This document shows, piece after piece, positions 7,172 to 14,344 of a stretch of 27,079 nt of DNA. Below the pieces are notes generated by a model, which saw only the letters and a program-made list of their open reading frames with translations, had not been told where the DNA came from and did not search any database. Location of the stretch: the IMG/VR virus record IMGVR_UViG_3300005918_000105, positions 1 through 27,079 of that record. One strand, written 5' to 3'. How positions within the stretch are numbered: the stretch's first letter is position 1; each line of letters begins with the position of its first letter. The translations under genes were made by a program, and so were the position numbers. Source of the DNA: a virus.

Positions 7172-8710
7172 TTATATTGGATTCGTATCATGGTCTAAAA
7201 CTTCGGCCCCTACGTTACCGCCTCTGGCAATTTTCACATCGACAAAATATCTTATTTCATCCATTGTATGGTCCATTGCTTTTACGATTACATAATTACC
7301 GGCAGGAAGCTTCTTTACTTTGTAGCTTGCAAATTCTCTGCGGCATTCCTTGCAGATTCTATTGAAAAATATTTTAGGGTTCCCGAGTGTGGGGCTGAGT
7401 GCTGATTTTACATTCTCTATTCCGGGGTCAACATCAGTATTTGGAAGGTTCACTTCTACATTCAACCCACTGAGTAAAAATTCATCTTCCCATTCCTCAA
7501 TACAATCAGGCCGCCTCGGGTCTGGAATCATTTCTACTATATTCTTCCACCAAGGCGCTTTCTTGCACTCTTTTATTACTTTACCGTTGGTAGTTTTAGC
7601 CTTAAAGACTTCCGTAACTCTGATATACGCATCATCTCCGAGTTCAGGGGGCGCTTCCTGCCATACACCTACCGAGAAAGGGTTTGCTCCCCCAAAGTCA
7701 ACAGAAATATATACGGGCGCTGAGAGGTTAAGCCTTGCATTTACTAAATGTATTTCCTCATCCCATTCTTCTTGATATACCAAGTCTCCACGACCTGTTT
7801 TTATGCACAACCAATCTCGTTGTATTGAATCCCATGAAAGGGTATTGAGCTTTTCAATGAAGTCCTGAATCTTGTAATACCCATCTGCTTCCTTCATGTG
7901 TTCCCCCGGACAGAAAGAGGCAAGGGGGCATGTTGAACATTCAAAATCTACACACGCCTCAAGGCATTCCCATACGCAGTACCGATAAACTTTATGACCT
8001 TTTTTTGCGGCCCGAGCGATAGCTAAATCCATCTGACCGTTCACATGATGATTTGTACTGAACATTCCGAGGACAGAGGGATGCCCAAATTTTGACTGAG
8101 GAATAGACAGGGCATACTCATAGATGATGGGGTCAATCTCATCAACCTCATCGAGCTTGAGCGATATTGTGTGAGGGCCTCGAACAGATTTTGGGGAAGC
8201 TGTAAGGATAGAGACTTTTGAGCCGTTCTTTAAATTGCCAGACTGTTTCAATAGCCCGGGATGCTTAAACAATTCTTTTTCTGTGTTTGTGATGTCAACA
8301 AATTCCCTCATAGCATCATAAGATAATTGAGACTGTCCCTCAGAACCACCGAGAATCTTTGTGGAGTAATTTGGCTTCGTAATTGATTTATAGAAGGTAT
8401 CAAGTCCACCATAGATATACGTCTTTGAACCGCCCCGGTTCGCCCATATCACATAATAATTTGACTTATCAAGAATTAAATCACAGAATATATCAAAAGG
8501 GGATATATGGTTAGGGTTTACAATAAGCTCCCCTGTCTCCCTGTCGGTAATTCTGCAATTAACTTTCGTCCCCACTACTGGCCGGTTCATCGCTTTCAGG
8601 AACAGCATCACTTCCGTTACTGTCTTTGCCGGTTTCAGAATCAGCCTGTTCAGTATATCCTTCCTCAATATCTTTTGGGCGAGAGCTAAGGAGTTCGATT
8701 TTTTGTTCAT
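7172..8710 (-). CDS. terL: Terminase large subunit (packaging ATPase/nuclease)
   Basis: The 512-residue protein has a terminase-type Walker A (NRGGSKT, 91-97), Walker B LKLDEVDE (D187, E188) and an RNase H-like nuclease beginning YISVDFGGANPF (D338). A cysteine group between the domains (C245, 249, 253, 258, 261, 267; ending CSTCPLASFC) is typical of one TerL subgroup and may bind metal. It pumps DNA into the prohead through the portal and cuts the concatemer. The start is uncertain. ATG 8710 has AGGA about ten bases upstream but lies 152 bp inside the small-subunit gene; ATG 8608 (GGAAG just upstream) or 8590 would still leave about 57 residues or more before Walker A. Confidence 0.95.
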   Translation of the reverse strand: MNKKSNSLALAQKILRKDILNRLILKPAKTVTEVMLFLKAMNRPVVGTKVNCRITDRETGELIVNPNHISPFDIFCDLILDKSNYYVIWANRGGSKTYIYGGLDTFYKSITKPNYSTKILGGSEGQSQLSYDAMREFVDITNTEKELFKHPGLLKQSGNLKNGSKVSILTASPKSVRGPHTISLKLDEVDEIDPIIYEYALSIPQSKFGHPSVLGMFSTNHHVNGQMDLAIARAAKKGHKVYRYCVWECLEACVDFECSTCPLASFCPGEHMKEADGYYKIQDFIEKLNTLSWDSIQRDWLCIKTGRGDLVYQEEWDEEIHLVNARLNLSAPVYISVDFGGANPFSVGVWQEAPPELGDDAYIRVTEVFKAKTTNGKVIKECKKAPWWKNIVEMIPDPRRPDCIEEWEDEFLLSGLNVEVNLPNTDVDPGIENVKSALSPTLGNPKIFFNRICKECRREFASYKVKKLPAGNYVIVKAMDHTMDEIRYFVDVKIARGGNVGAEVLDHDTNPI

Positions 8711-9242
8711 CGGTCATTTTTCCTAATTGTTTTTTCATTTCATTTTCTGCTCGGGACTTACCATCTTCATCCTTCCCGGCCAGTTCGATGTATAGCTTGA
8801 TAAGTTCCTTCTCTGCATTCACTAAATCAAGAAAATCCTTTGCATGTCGTATGTCAAATGTTGGGACAAGTTTTCCTTCTTCATTGACAATAAAACAGCC
8901 CTCAATCACTTTACTTATTTGGTTCACTACTCCCCTGACTTGCGTCTGCCCCTCTACCTCGTTAATAGTAGGAACTGGGTTGCTTAATGAGCTATCCATG
9001 CCACGCACATAGTCACTTGCTTCAATAACACGTTGCCGCCAGTTAAAACTAAGCGCCCATTTCTGGACGCTCGTAATTGTTGTCTTAAAAGCCTCTGCAA
9101 CGAGTCGATATGTACGCTCCGGCCCAAGCTCAAGATAGTATTTATAGGCCTTCTTGTGTTTGTACTTCTCAGTTTTGAGAAGGTGCATATAATCAATCTT
9201 CGGCTGTGTTGAGGCTGTATCCGTCTTTTTCTTTTTTACCAT
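8559..9242 (-). CDS. terS: Terminase small subunit
   Basis: The 227-residue protein has a helix-turn-helix near residues 40-75 (RTYRLVAEAFKTTITSVQKW followed by NWRQRV), the pattern seen in phage small terminases that recognise the packaging site. A helical middle (NAEKELIKLYIELAGKDEDG) fits the oligomerisation region, and the acidic Ser/Asp/Glu-rich tail would contact the large subunit. It lies directly upstream of the large terminase gene, as usual. AAGGA eight bases before ATG 9242 supports this start even though it overlaps the previous gene by 50 bp. The low-complexity 3' end is read in a second frame by the proposed terL start. Confidence 0.85.
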   Translation of the reverse strand: MVKKKKTDTASTQPKIDYMHLLKTEKYKHKKAYKYYLELGPERTYRLVAEAFKTTITSVQKWALSFNWRQRVIEASDYVRGMDSSLSNPVPTINEVEGQTQVRGVVNQISKVIEGCFIVNEEGKLVPTFDIRHAKDFLDLVNAEKELIKLYIELAGKDEDGKSRAENEMKKQLGKMTDEQKIELLSSRPKDIEEGYTEQADSETGKDSNGSDAVPESDEPASSGDES

Positions 9243-9498
9243 CCTGATTTTCCTTCCCTACCCGAATTGCAACCCACGAACGATACATTTTAAGCAGGGC
9301 CTTATCCGGGTTTTCTGATTTTTTTGCAACATGATAATCTTTTAGGAATTGCTTTACCTTAAGAATGGGAACATTCTTGTCTTTCATTTCCTCATAAATA
9401 AGGTCATAAAGCCATTCAACATCTTCCATTACTTCCCGTTTTACATTGATGATAATATGGGGAAGTTTTGGTTTTACAATTTTACGTTCTTCTAACAT
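9193..9498 (-). CDS. Conserved-looking protein of unknown function upstream of terS
   Basis: The 101-residue protein is charged and mostly helical (EVMEDVEWLYDLIYEEMKDK, then a Lys-rich stretch) with no motif I recognise. The start ATG lies 7 bp inside the 3' end of the ribbon-helix-helix gene, and its 3' end overlaps terS by 50 bp, so it is part of the same mRNA. The tight overlaps on both sides support it as a real gene. Its place just before the terminase genes could mean a packaging or DNA-binding role, but the sequence itself does not show one. Confidence 0.65.
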   Translation of the reverse strand: MLEERKIVKPKLPHIIINVKREVMEDVEWLYDLIYEEMKDKNVPILKVKQFLKDYHVAKKSENPDKALLKMYRSWVAIRVGKENQDGKKEKDGYSLNTAED

Positions 9499-9665
9499 GG
9501 TTTTTTAATCCTTTTATTCCTCGCCAGTTCATTTTTGATAGCACAGAGAATAAAGTGATGGCGAGATTTATACTTATCTCTATGCTTGCTAACCGATGCC
9601 TCAATATCATCGCTGAGTTCTGCTGTCATGCTTACTGATACGGGGTGAATCTTTGTTGCGGCCAT
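9492..9665 (-). CDS. Small ribbon-helix-helix (Arc/CopG-like) DNA-binding protein
   Basis: A 57-residue reading frame (MAATKIHPVSVSMTAELSDD at the start, ending KRIKKPC). VSVSMTAELSDDIEASV is the strand and first helix, and YKSRHHFILCAIKNELA is the second helix, as in Arc/MetJ/CopG repressors, where the pattern K-S-R-x-x-F-I-x-x-A-I is typical. CTCC complementary to a ribosome-binding site (AAGGAG on the coding strand) lies a few bases before the ATG. It overlaps the next gene by 7 bp. Proteins of this fold bind DNA as dimers through the strand. It could regulate phage promoters or assist packaging-site recognition. It is short and easily missed. Confidence 0.75.
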   Translation of the reverse strand: MAATKIHPVSVSMTAELSDDIEASVSKHRDKYKSRHHFILCAIKNELARNKRIKKPC

Positions 9666-9667
9666 AA

Positions 9668-10036
9668 TTACTCCTTTATTAAGTCTTTAAGTGTGATTTC
9701 CTGTATCCTCGGAGTCCATTTACGGGCTTTCATGCCACGTTTTACTTTCAAATTTCGCCAACTCCATATTTCTATACGACAACCGGCCTTCAGCCAAGCT
9801 CTTGTATTTTCAACCTCATCAACCGTTATCTTTTTTACGTGAGACTGAAAATCCTGTCCGCATACCTGAATGCCAAGAGCATATTTATCTAAAACTAAAA
9901 TATCAATAATGTTTAGCAAATCATATTTTTTACCGAACGGCATTGGGTATTTTCCAGTAACCTCAACTTTTCGATGGAATACGCCTTTATCTTTAAGGAC
10001 CGCCAATGTTCTCTGCACCGGGGATGTGCTTGCCAT
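9668..10036 (-). CDS. PD-(D/E)XK-like phage nuclease (putative)
   Basis: The 122-residue protein matches the pattern of a small family of phage nuclease-fold proteins. YDLLNIIDILVLDKYALGIQ (38-57) continues to QVCGQDFQSHVKKI and then AWLKAGCRIEIWSWRNLK. D45 and Q57-V-C59 would be the variant (D/E)XK positions, and K68/K69 may replace the missing lysine. The canonical ExK is not present, so activity is uncertain. It lies between the DnaD-like initiator (1-bp overlap) and the ribbon-helix-helix gene. A role in recombination, such as junction or branched-DNA cleavage, would suit the neighbours but is inference. Confidence 0.6.
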   Translation of the reverse strand: MASTSPVQRTLAVLKDKGVFHRKVEVTGKYPMPFGKKYDLLNIIDILVLDKYALGIQVCGQDFQSHVKKITVDEVENTRAWLKAGCRIEIWSWRNLKVKRGMKARKWTPRIQEITLKDLIKE

Positions 10037-10728
10037 TATTTTACCTCATCGGTTATTACTTCAACATCCATACCAAAAGCATCCATCAAAGATTCTTTTC
10101 TTAAATCATCCCTCATTAACCGGCCTCGGACATACTCAGTTGGAGAGTAAAGGGACACAACCTTATCTTTTTCAGAGATAAACCGCAGGGGGTCGATGAG
10201 TAACTTCATGTTTTCTTTTGAGAATTCAGCATTAAGCAGTTCATAAGCCTCGGGATGTGAGTCTTTAATGCCCTTTCCTTTTTTTATTATCTTTTGTTTT
10301 TTTAGTGACTCTTTATCCTCATCTTTTTTGTTAAACAGGCCGACATCAAGCATCTCGTCCTTATGGTATTTGATATACTTGTCCTGAATGTTTTGAGGAA
10401 GGCTTTTTGCAATATTGAGCATCCCAGTCCTGATGTGGGTATTGCTTCTTTTCTGATGTTTATAAAAATTCAGGATTATAATATATCCATCATCAAACGC
10501 CATTTTTTTGTCTTTAATAAAAGCGTTTATTATCTCCCTTATTTTCTTTTCGGGAATGGATGTGTCGTAAGAAATGCGCTCGGCAGTAATCTCAAATATG
10601 CCAAGTATGTTTGACATAGAGCTTGTAAGTAGGTTAATAAACACTAATTTGCCATCAACGTCAAGCTTCTTTATATACCCATCTTCCCAAAAGAAAGTAT
10701 TTACATATCGATTCGTACCCTTCATCAT
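10036..10728 (-). CDS. DnaD-like replication initiator / replisome organiser
   Basis: The protein has 230 residues. The N-terminal 75 residues follow the winged-helix pattern of phage replisome organisers: LDVDGKLVFINLLTSSMSN, GIFEITAERISYDTSIPEKK and DDGYIIILNFYKHQ. A Lys/Asp-rich linker (about 130-155) joins a helical C-terminal part, which in this type of protein contacts the helicase loader or ssDNA. The start overlaps the stop of the DnaC-like gene (ATGA), so the two proteins are made together, as expected for an initiator and loader pair. It probably binds the phage origin; the iteron block at 18411-18476 is a candidate target. Confidence 0.75.
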   Translation of the reverse strand: MMKGTNRYVNTFFWEDGYIKKLDVDGKLVFINLLTSSMSNILGIFEITAERISYDTSIPEKKIREIINAFIKDKKMAFDDGYIIILNFYKHQKRSNTHIRTGMLNIAKSLPQNIQDKYIKYHKDEMLDVGLFNKKDEDKESLKKQKIIKKGKGIKDSHPEAYELLNAEFSKENMKLLIDPLRFISEKDKVVSLYSPTEYVRGRLMRDDLRKESLMDAFGMDVEVITDEVK

Positions 10729-11552
10729 CCCCCCATTTCGATAGTTGCGTATTCTTTTATTTTCTCTCCGAAAACGTCACCGAAGTCATTGTCTATTTTA
10801 TCCTTGGAAAATGGGGTCGTTATAATGGTCTGCCGATGCTCAAAATACCGGGATGAAATAATTTGATAAAGAATATCTCGCCTGTGTTCTGTTAGTTTTA
10901 TTGAGCCAATATCTTCGAGTACAAGTAAATCATAATCGACAATTCTGTTTGTTATGATGGCGTAATCTTCATCGTTTGCAATTTTCTGCTGAATGAGTGA
11001 GTATAATTGAGGCACAGACTGGAACCAACATTTATAAGGCCGGTTCTTACCGTATTTTAAGAGAAGCCCTATTGCTAAATGAGTCCTGTCTTTCCCGTTA
11101 ATTATCAGACATTCGTTGGCTACAACTCTTGTTTTTACTTTTGAGGTATGGTCAAATGTGAGGTTTTCGAGAGTCATTGAATGTAAACCTGACGGGATTC
11201 CCATTTTTTCACAGAGTTCGGGGATACCCGTACTTTCAGTTATTTTCCCTTCGTAATTCTGTTCCTCTAATCGCCATCTCCTAATAACTGCCTGATAGTC
11301 CTGACATTTACTGTTCGCACAGAACCATCTTGGCCACCCTATTTTACTGTCAGGGTCGTTGATTGTATCTTCATACATCTCTTGTCCACATACGGTGCAT
11401 TTAGGCTTTTCACCCCACGCAAGAGACGCAACCAACTCTGCCCTACCCTCACATATTACCCCGATGTTCTTTTTCACATCGTCAGGGTGTTTTTTTATAA
11501 AATTATTTATAAGTTTTATGTATTTCCGTGAGAAATACTCATGCTTTTTCAT
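10725..11552 (-). CDS. DnaC-like AAA+ helicase loader with degenerate Walker A
   Basis: I start the gene at ATG 11552 (AGGAAG six bases upstream) rather than ATG 11573. The 275-residue protein has a four-Cys zinc site (CTVC, then CANSKC), then an AAA+ domain of DnaC/IstB type. The expected P-loop GTGKTHLA reads GKDRTHLA, so the invariant lysine is Arg and the second Gly is Asp. The Walker B region reads YDLLVLEDIGS, with Glu for the first Asp. The segment that usually holds the arginine finger reads FGEKIKEYA without the usual Arg. It would load the replicative helicase, but ATP hydrolysis is doubtful. It sits between a small gene and the DnaD-like initiator, overlapping both. Confidence 0.8.
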   Translation of the reverse strand: MKKHEYFSRKYIKLINNFIKKHPDDVKKNIGVICEGRAELVASLAWGEKPKCTVCGQEMYEDTINDPDSKIGWPRWFCANSKCQDYQAVIRRWRLEEQNYEGKITESTGIPELCEKMGIPSGLHSMTLENLTFDHTSKVKTRVVANECLIINGKDRTHLAIGLLLKYGKNRPYKCWFQSVPQLYSLIQQKIANDEDYAIITNRIVDYDLLVLEDIGSIKLTEHRRDILYQIISSRYFEHRQTIITTPFSKDKIDNDFGDVFGEKIKEYATIEMGG

Positions 11553-11697
11553 TATCTTCCTTCCTACATTCAACCATTATCTGAAATTGAGTGAGCTTAT
11601 TAATAACATAATCTATTTCATAAAGTTCTATTATAACCACACTTGAATTATGGGTTATAAAAACATGCTTGTCATTAAATGACTCGACTTTAATCAT
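11539..11697 (-). CDS. Small protein of unknown function between nuclease and loader genes
   Basis: A 52-residue frame (MIKVESFNDKHVFITHNSSV at the start, ending EDNEKA). Its ATG overlaps the stop of the Cas4-like nuclease gene as ATGA, and its 3' end overlaps the loader start by 14 bp, so it fills the otherwise empty gap and is coupled on both sides. The sequence predicts two short strands and one helix; I recognise no domain. Confidence 0.6.
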   Translation of the reverse strand: MIKVESFNDKHVFITHNSSVVIIELYEIDYVINKLTQFQIMVECRKEDNEKA

Positions 11698-12695
11698 TCT
11701 ATAGGGTCGATGTTGACTGTTATTTTTTTGCCTCGCTTAACTTTAACCTCATAGTTTCCGCATACAAAATAATCCAAGTTTGCGGCTTTAATAATGTCCT
11801 TCGCTTGCTTATCGACAGTATCAAACTCTTTTTTTACTATCTTTAATGGATGGCGCTTATCAAGGATAGCTTCAAGCTTTGTGTCAATAAGAACTCGGGC
11901 GTGGGCCTCACGGTATTCATCAGGAAGGCAAATTGTTCTGTAAGGACAATACTGGCATATCTCGTCCTTATTGAGACGTTCCGGTAGCTTGTCCTCTATA
12001 ACTTGAGCAATTTCATTTTTAATTGCAAGGTAATCAGTAAAATCATCTTCCTGTTTAAAGTCAGCGATGTCATGTATTTGATATTGTTCGAGAAGCATTG
12101 CTTTGATTTCGTCAACAATGACGTTAATATAATCACACTTTTTGAAGCAGTCCTTAACTATTTTCATGTCAAGCTCTACATCGAATTGCTTTAGCTCCCC
12201 GGTGTTTTTGTTTTTACAAAGGAAAAAGCCTCTTTTGACTCCCTTACCGTATATGTAAAGATTCATCTGACCGATGTATGCGAGATGCCAGTAATGTTTA
12301 TTGAAATCACTAAGCTCTTGTACTCCTTGGAACGAATACTGGCTCATGGTTTTGAAGTCAACTACTCTCCGAACTCTGCTCTGTACCCACATACCATCTA
12401 TATGACCAAATAGTCGGTGCTGAGGGAAAGATACCTCAGACTGTTGTTCAATAATCTCGACACCCATATCGAGTAAATCTCTTTGGATAATAAGCTCCTG
12501 CCGATTCCCTTCATTGAATATTACCTGAAGTCCCGGGTCTATGTCAGGTAGAGCGTCCCTGCGAACGAGGTCATATACAAGCTTTCTAACGCACGGAAAC
12601 CCGATTGATGAACAGCGATTTGCGTGTTGCGGCCAAGGCTTTCCTGCTTGTTTTGCTACATGCTTATAGTACTTTTCAACGATTGTATCTGCCAT
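11694..12695 (-). CDS. Cas4/RecB-like PD-(D/E)XK exonuclease with Fe-S cysteines
   Basis: The 333-residue protein has the RecB/Cas4 nuclease motifs. GHID (H98, D100) is followed by VVDFKTM (D113, K115) and the QMNLYIYG helix (Q143). Four cysteines placed as in Cas4/AddB iron-sulfur nucleases are C35 (GFPCVRKLVY) and C247, C250 and C256 (CQYCPYRTIC). Such enzymes resect duplex DNA, here probably to make single strands for the annealing-type protein encoded at 14345-15364. The C-terminal 75 residues (IVKKEFDTVDKQAKDIIKAA onward) form a further helical part. There is no CRISPR array in the window, so the name Cas4 refers only to the fold. A structured leader precedes the gene. Confidence 0.8.
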   Translation of the reverse strand: MADTIVEKYYKHVAKQAGKPWPQHANRCSSIGFPCVRKLVYDLVRRDALPDIDPGLQVIFNEGNRQELIIQRDLLDMGVEIIEQQSEVSFPQHRLFGHIDGMWVQSRVRRVVDFKTMSQYSFQGVQELSDFNKHYWHLAYIGQMNLYIYGKGVKRGFFLCKNKNTGELKQFDVELDMKIVKDCFKKCDYINVIVDEIKAMLLEQYQIHDIADFKQEDDFTDYLAIKNEIAQVIEDKLPERLNKDEICQYCPYRTICLPDEYREAHARVLIDTKLEAILDKRHPLKIVKKEFDTVDKQAKDIIKAANLDYFVCGNYEVKVKRGKKITVNIDPIE

Positions 12696-12715
12696 TATAT
12701 TAATCCCCTAAATTA

Positions 12716-12804
12716 CCTCTTTGTGATGTGCGGCCCCGGTGGAAATCTCCCGGAAATATTGTCTTAACAATAAAGCCTTTGTCTCTCAACGGGGGCCGAC
12801 ATCT
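12716..12804 (-). ncRNA. Structured leader before the nuclease gene (candidate cis-acting RNA)
   Basis: CGGCCCC and GGGGCCG (12792-12798 and 12731-12737 on the minus strand) can pair across a 54-base interior. At its centre ATTGT-TAAG-ACAAT forms a second hairpin. The element lies between the end of the coiled-coil frame and the nuclease start, so it would be in the leader of that mRNA. No tRNA T-loop or terminator U-tract is present. A regulatory fold or RNA-processing site is possible. Confidence 0.4.
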
Positions 12805-12889
12805 TTATCCGAGTATATTCTCGTCAATGTGAAAAACGAAAGAACAATTTGGACATTTTAAAGTTTGTCCTACTTTTTGTTTCAAATCC

Positions 12890-13537
12890 TCATGCTCGGT
12901 AAGGGGGGAGTTTGATTTCTTTTATTTCCTCATCCTTTTTGACGATAACACCCTTTACGAGTTCAAGGTTGCTTTCGGCAGTCTGAATTGTTTTTTTCGC
13001 AACACGCACTTCCTTTTTGGATGCTAAAAGCTTTTTATTCTTCTCATCCAAAGCACGTTTGAGTTGAGCGTTTTCTTTCCGAATCCTCGCTTGCTCTATA
13101 CAGTCCTCATTCACCTTGCGAAGTCGTTCGGTTTCCTGCTCTTTCTCATACTTCTCCCTGCGGACCCGAGCTTCCTCTTTTGCTTTGATTTCGATGTAAT
13201 GTTCCTGCTTGTCAAGATGGTCCTCGATTGGTTCAAGAATAGTTCTGTAAACTTTTGCGATTGCATCGATAGTCTGACCTCTACGGAGAGAATTCTCTTT
13301 CTTGCGCTTGCGCTCTTTTTCGAGGTCAAGCCGAACTCTTTGGATAACCTTACGCCCTACCCCGGCACGTTGCATGTCCACAATCTGAGACTCATGCGTG
13401 ATGTTAATGTCAAATGCTTCCTTCTCCCACTCTCCGACAAGAGCAAAGATATTATTGAATGTTTCGAGGATTTCTTCGGCCTCTGTTTTCTGAAGCCCTG
13501 ATTCTTTAACAATTACCTGAAGTTGTTTATTGTCCAT
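12890..13537 (-). CDS. Coiled-coil early protein (DUF1351-like pattern), possible frameshift at the 3' end
   Basis: The 215-residue protein is helical and strongly charged. The pattern ITHESQIVDMQRAGVGRKVI, then ENSLRRGQTIDAIAKVYRTI and LEPIEDHLDKQEHYIE, resembles phage coiled-coil proteins usually found next to recombination genes. Residues about 100-205 should form a long coiled coil. The frame ends shortly after a run of six C (minus strand, 12908-12903). If one C were absent the frame would continue for about 33 codons to a stop at 12805 with a CPNC motif (LKCPNCSFVFHIDENILG). The downstream reading looks like coding sequence, so this may be an assembly error, an indel or a programmed shift. 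The start overlaps the upstream gene by 11 bp. Confidence 0.7.
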   Translation of the reverse strand: MDNKQLQVIVKESGLQKTEAEEILETFNNIFALVGEWEKEAFDINITHESQIVDMQRAGVGRKVIQRVRLDLEKERKRKKENSLRRGQTIDAIAKVYRTILEPIEDHLDKQEHYIEIKAKEEARVRREKYEKEQETERLRKVNEDCIEQARIRKENAQLKRALDEKNKKLLASKKEVRVAKKTIQTAESNLELVKGVIVKKDEEIKEIKLPPYRA

Positions 13538-13907
13538 GTTCTCCCTCTGTGTTTGGAATTAACTTATATTCCCAAAGGCCAGACTTAGCCCCTGAGCGCC
13601 TTTTGTCTACTGTGTGGCTACCATTACCCTCTTTTCGTAAATTACGCAACTGAGCGCTAATTGAAGCCTCTCCATCACCGGTTATCTCTGCTATTTCAGG
13701 AAGGCTACGCCACTCCCCATCTTTCATGCAGTCATAGATTCGATAAATCTGCCGGGTAAGCCGTTCTTTATCCTTTGCCGGTGTGTATTCTGCTCCGTGA
13801 AATGTTTCCATTGTCTTATTTTCTTGGCTGATTGGATTTGAAACAGGAATCATTACTCCTTTACGGTTTTTGCCAATGTTGCCAAATAAGCTCATTTGAT
13901 TTTCCAT
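13527..13907 (-). CDS. Winged-helix DNA-binding protein
   Basis: I start the gene at ATG 13907 (GAGGA six bases upstream), giving 126 residues; a longer frame from 13940 would run into the previous gene. The N-terminal 45 residues look disordered. Residues about 55-115 form a winged helix: RIYDCMKDGEWRSLPEIAEI, then GDGEASISAQLRNLRKEG as the recognition helix, and a wing ending SGLWEYKL. It probably controls transcription or assists replication initiation in this early operon. It follows the ArsR-like gene by 7 bp, and both genes have nearly the same GAGGATAA ribosome-binding site. Confidence 0.7.
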   Translation of the reverse strand: MENQMSLFGNIGKNRKGVMIPVSNPISQENKTMETFHGAEYTPAKDKERLTRQIYRIYDCMKDGEWRSLPEIAEITGDGEASISAQLRNLRKEGNGSHTVDKRRSGAKSGLWEYKLIPNTEGEHGQ

Positions 13908-13914
13908 GTTATCC

Positions 13915-14190
13915 TCAGTACATTTCTTGGAATGTAACAATATTTTGAATTAGTATTCTCATGCTTTCTACAAGGCTGTAATATACTTCATTTCCTACTC
14001 GTCTTGCTTTAATGATTCCGCTTAATCGTAATATTGTAATCTGTTGTGAATTTAAAGACTGCTTCATACCTACTGCTTTGGCGATAGCACCAGACTTTAC
14101 TTCTGTACGATAGAGAAGAAGTATTACAATTTGGAGTCTTTTTGTATGCCCAATGGTTTTTAGAATTTCTGCTGTTCTTTCAAATTTCAT
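13915..14190 (-). CDS. ArsR-like winged-helix regulator
   Basis: The 91-residue protein follows the ArsR/SmtB pattern closely: LKTIGHTKRLQIVILLL (first helices), VKSGAIAKAVGMKQSLNSQQ (helix-turn-helix), ITILRLSGIIKARRVGNEVY and YSLV (wing). The usual His/Ser-His-L of the recognition helix is Ser-Gln-Gln here, and I see no CxC metal site, so metal sensing is unlikely. It lies in the early minus operon after a 154-bp leader, so it may repress or time the phage's own promoters. The (ACTTA)n motifs are possible operators, but no link is shown by the sequence. Confidence 0.8.
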   Translation of the reverse strand: MKFERTAEILKTIGHTKRLQIVILLLYRTEVKSGAIAKAVGMKQSLNSQQITILRLSGIIKARRVGNEVYYSLVESMRILIQNIVTFQEMY

Positions 14191-14344
14191 ATTATCCTCG
14201 GTTTAATGTTGGGGGCTTTAATAGGGCTTCCACCGCTTCAACCACACGGTAATTTAATCGATATTATCCTAACCGCTACAAACCCGGACATCGTATAAGG
14301 AATTACGTCCTGACCCTCACCGGAGTCTCGCCCCCTCAAATTAT
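14191..14344 (-). ncRNA. Structured 154-bp leader before the ArsR-like gene
   Basis: No gene is seen here. GGGGGC and GCCCCC at the two ends can pair, and inside lie GGAC/GTCC, CCGG and ACCG/CGGT pairs, so on the minus strand the whole stretch can fold into a multi-branched RNA. It is transcribed between the annealing-protein gene and the ArsR-like gene. Its length and number of GC helices in AT-rich surroundings suggest a selected RNA structure, but I do not recognise a known riboswitch. Confidence 0.4.

Noticed and set aside
11694-12695. Cas4 protein as evidence for a CRISPR system
   Set aside because: No other cas gene or array is present; the same fold is common in phage recombination modules.
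12731-12798. tRNA-like shape: 7-bp ends (CGGCCCC and GGGGCCG) 68 bases apart
   Set aside because: No GTTC-type T-loop, no plausible D arm or five-base T stem and no CCA end; the centre hairpin has a four-base loop instead of a seven-base anticodon loop.
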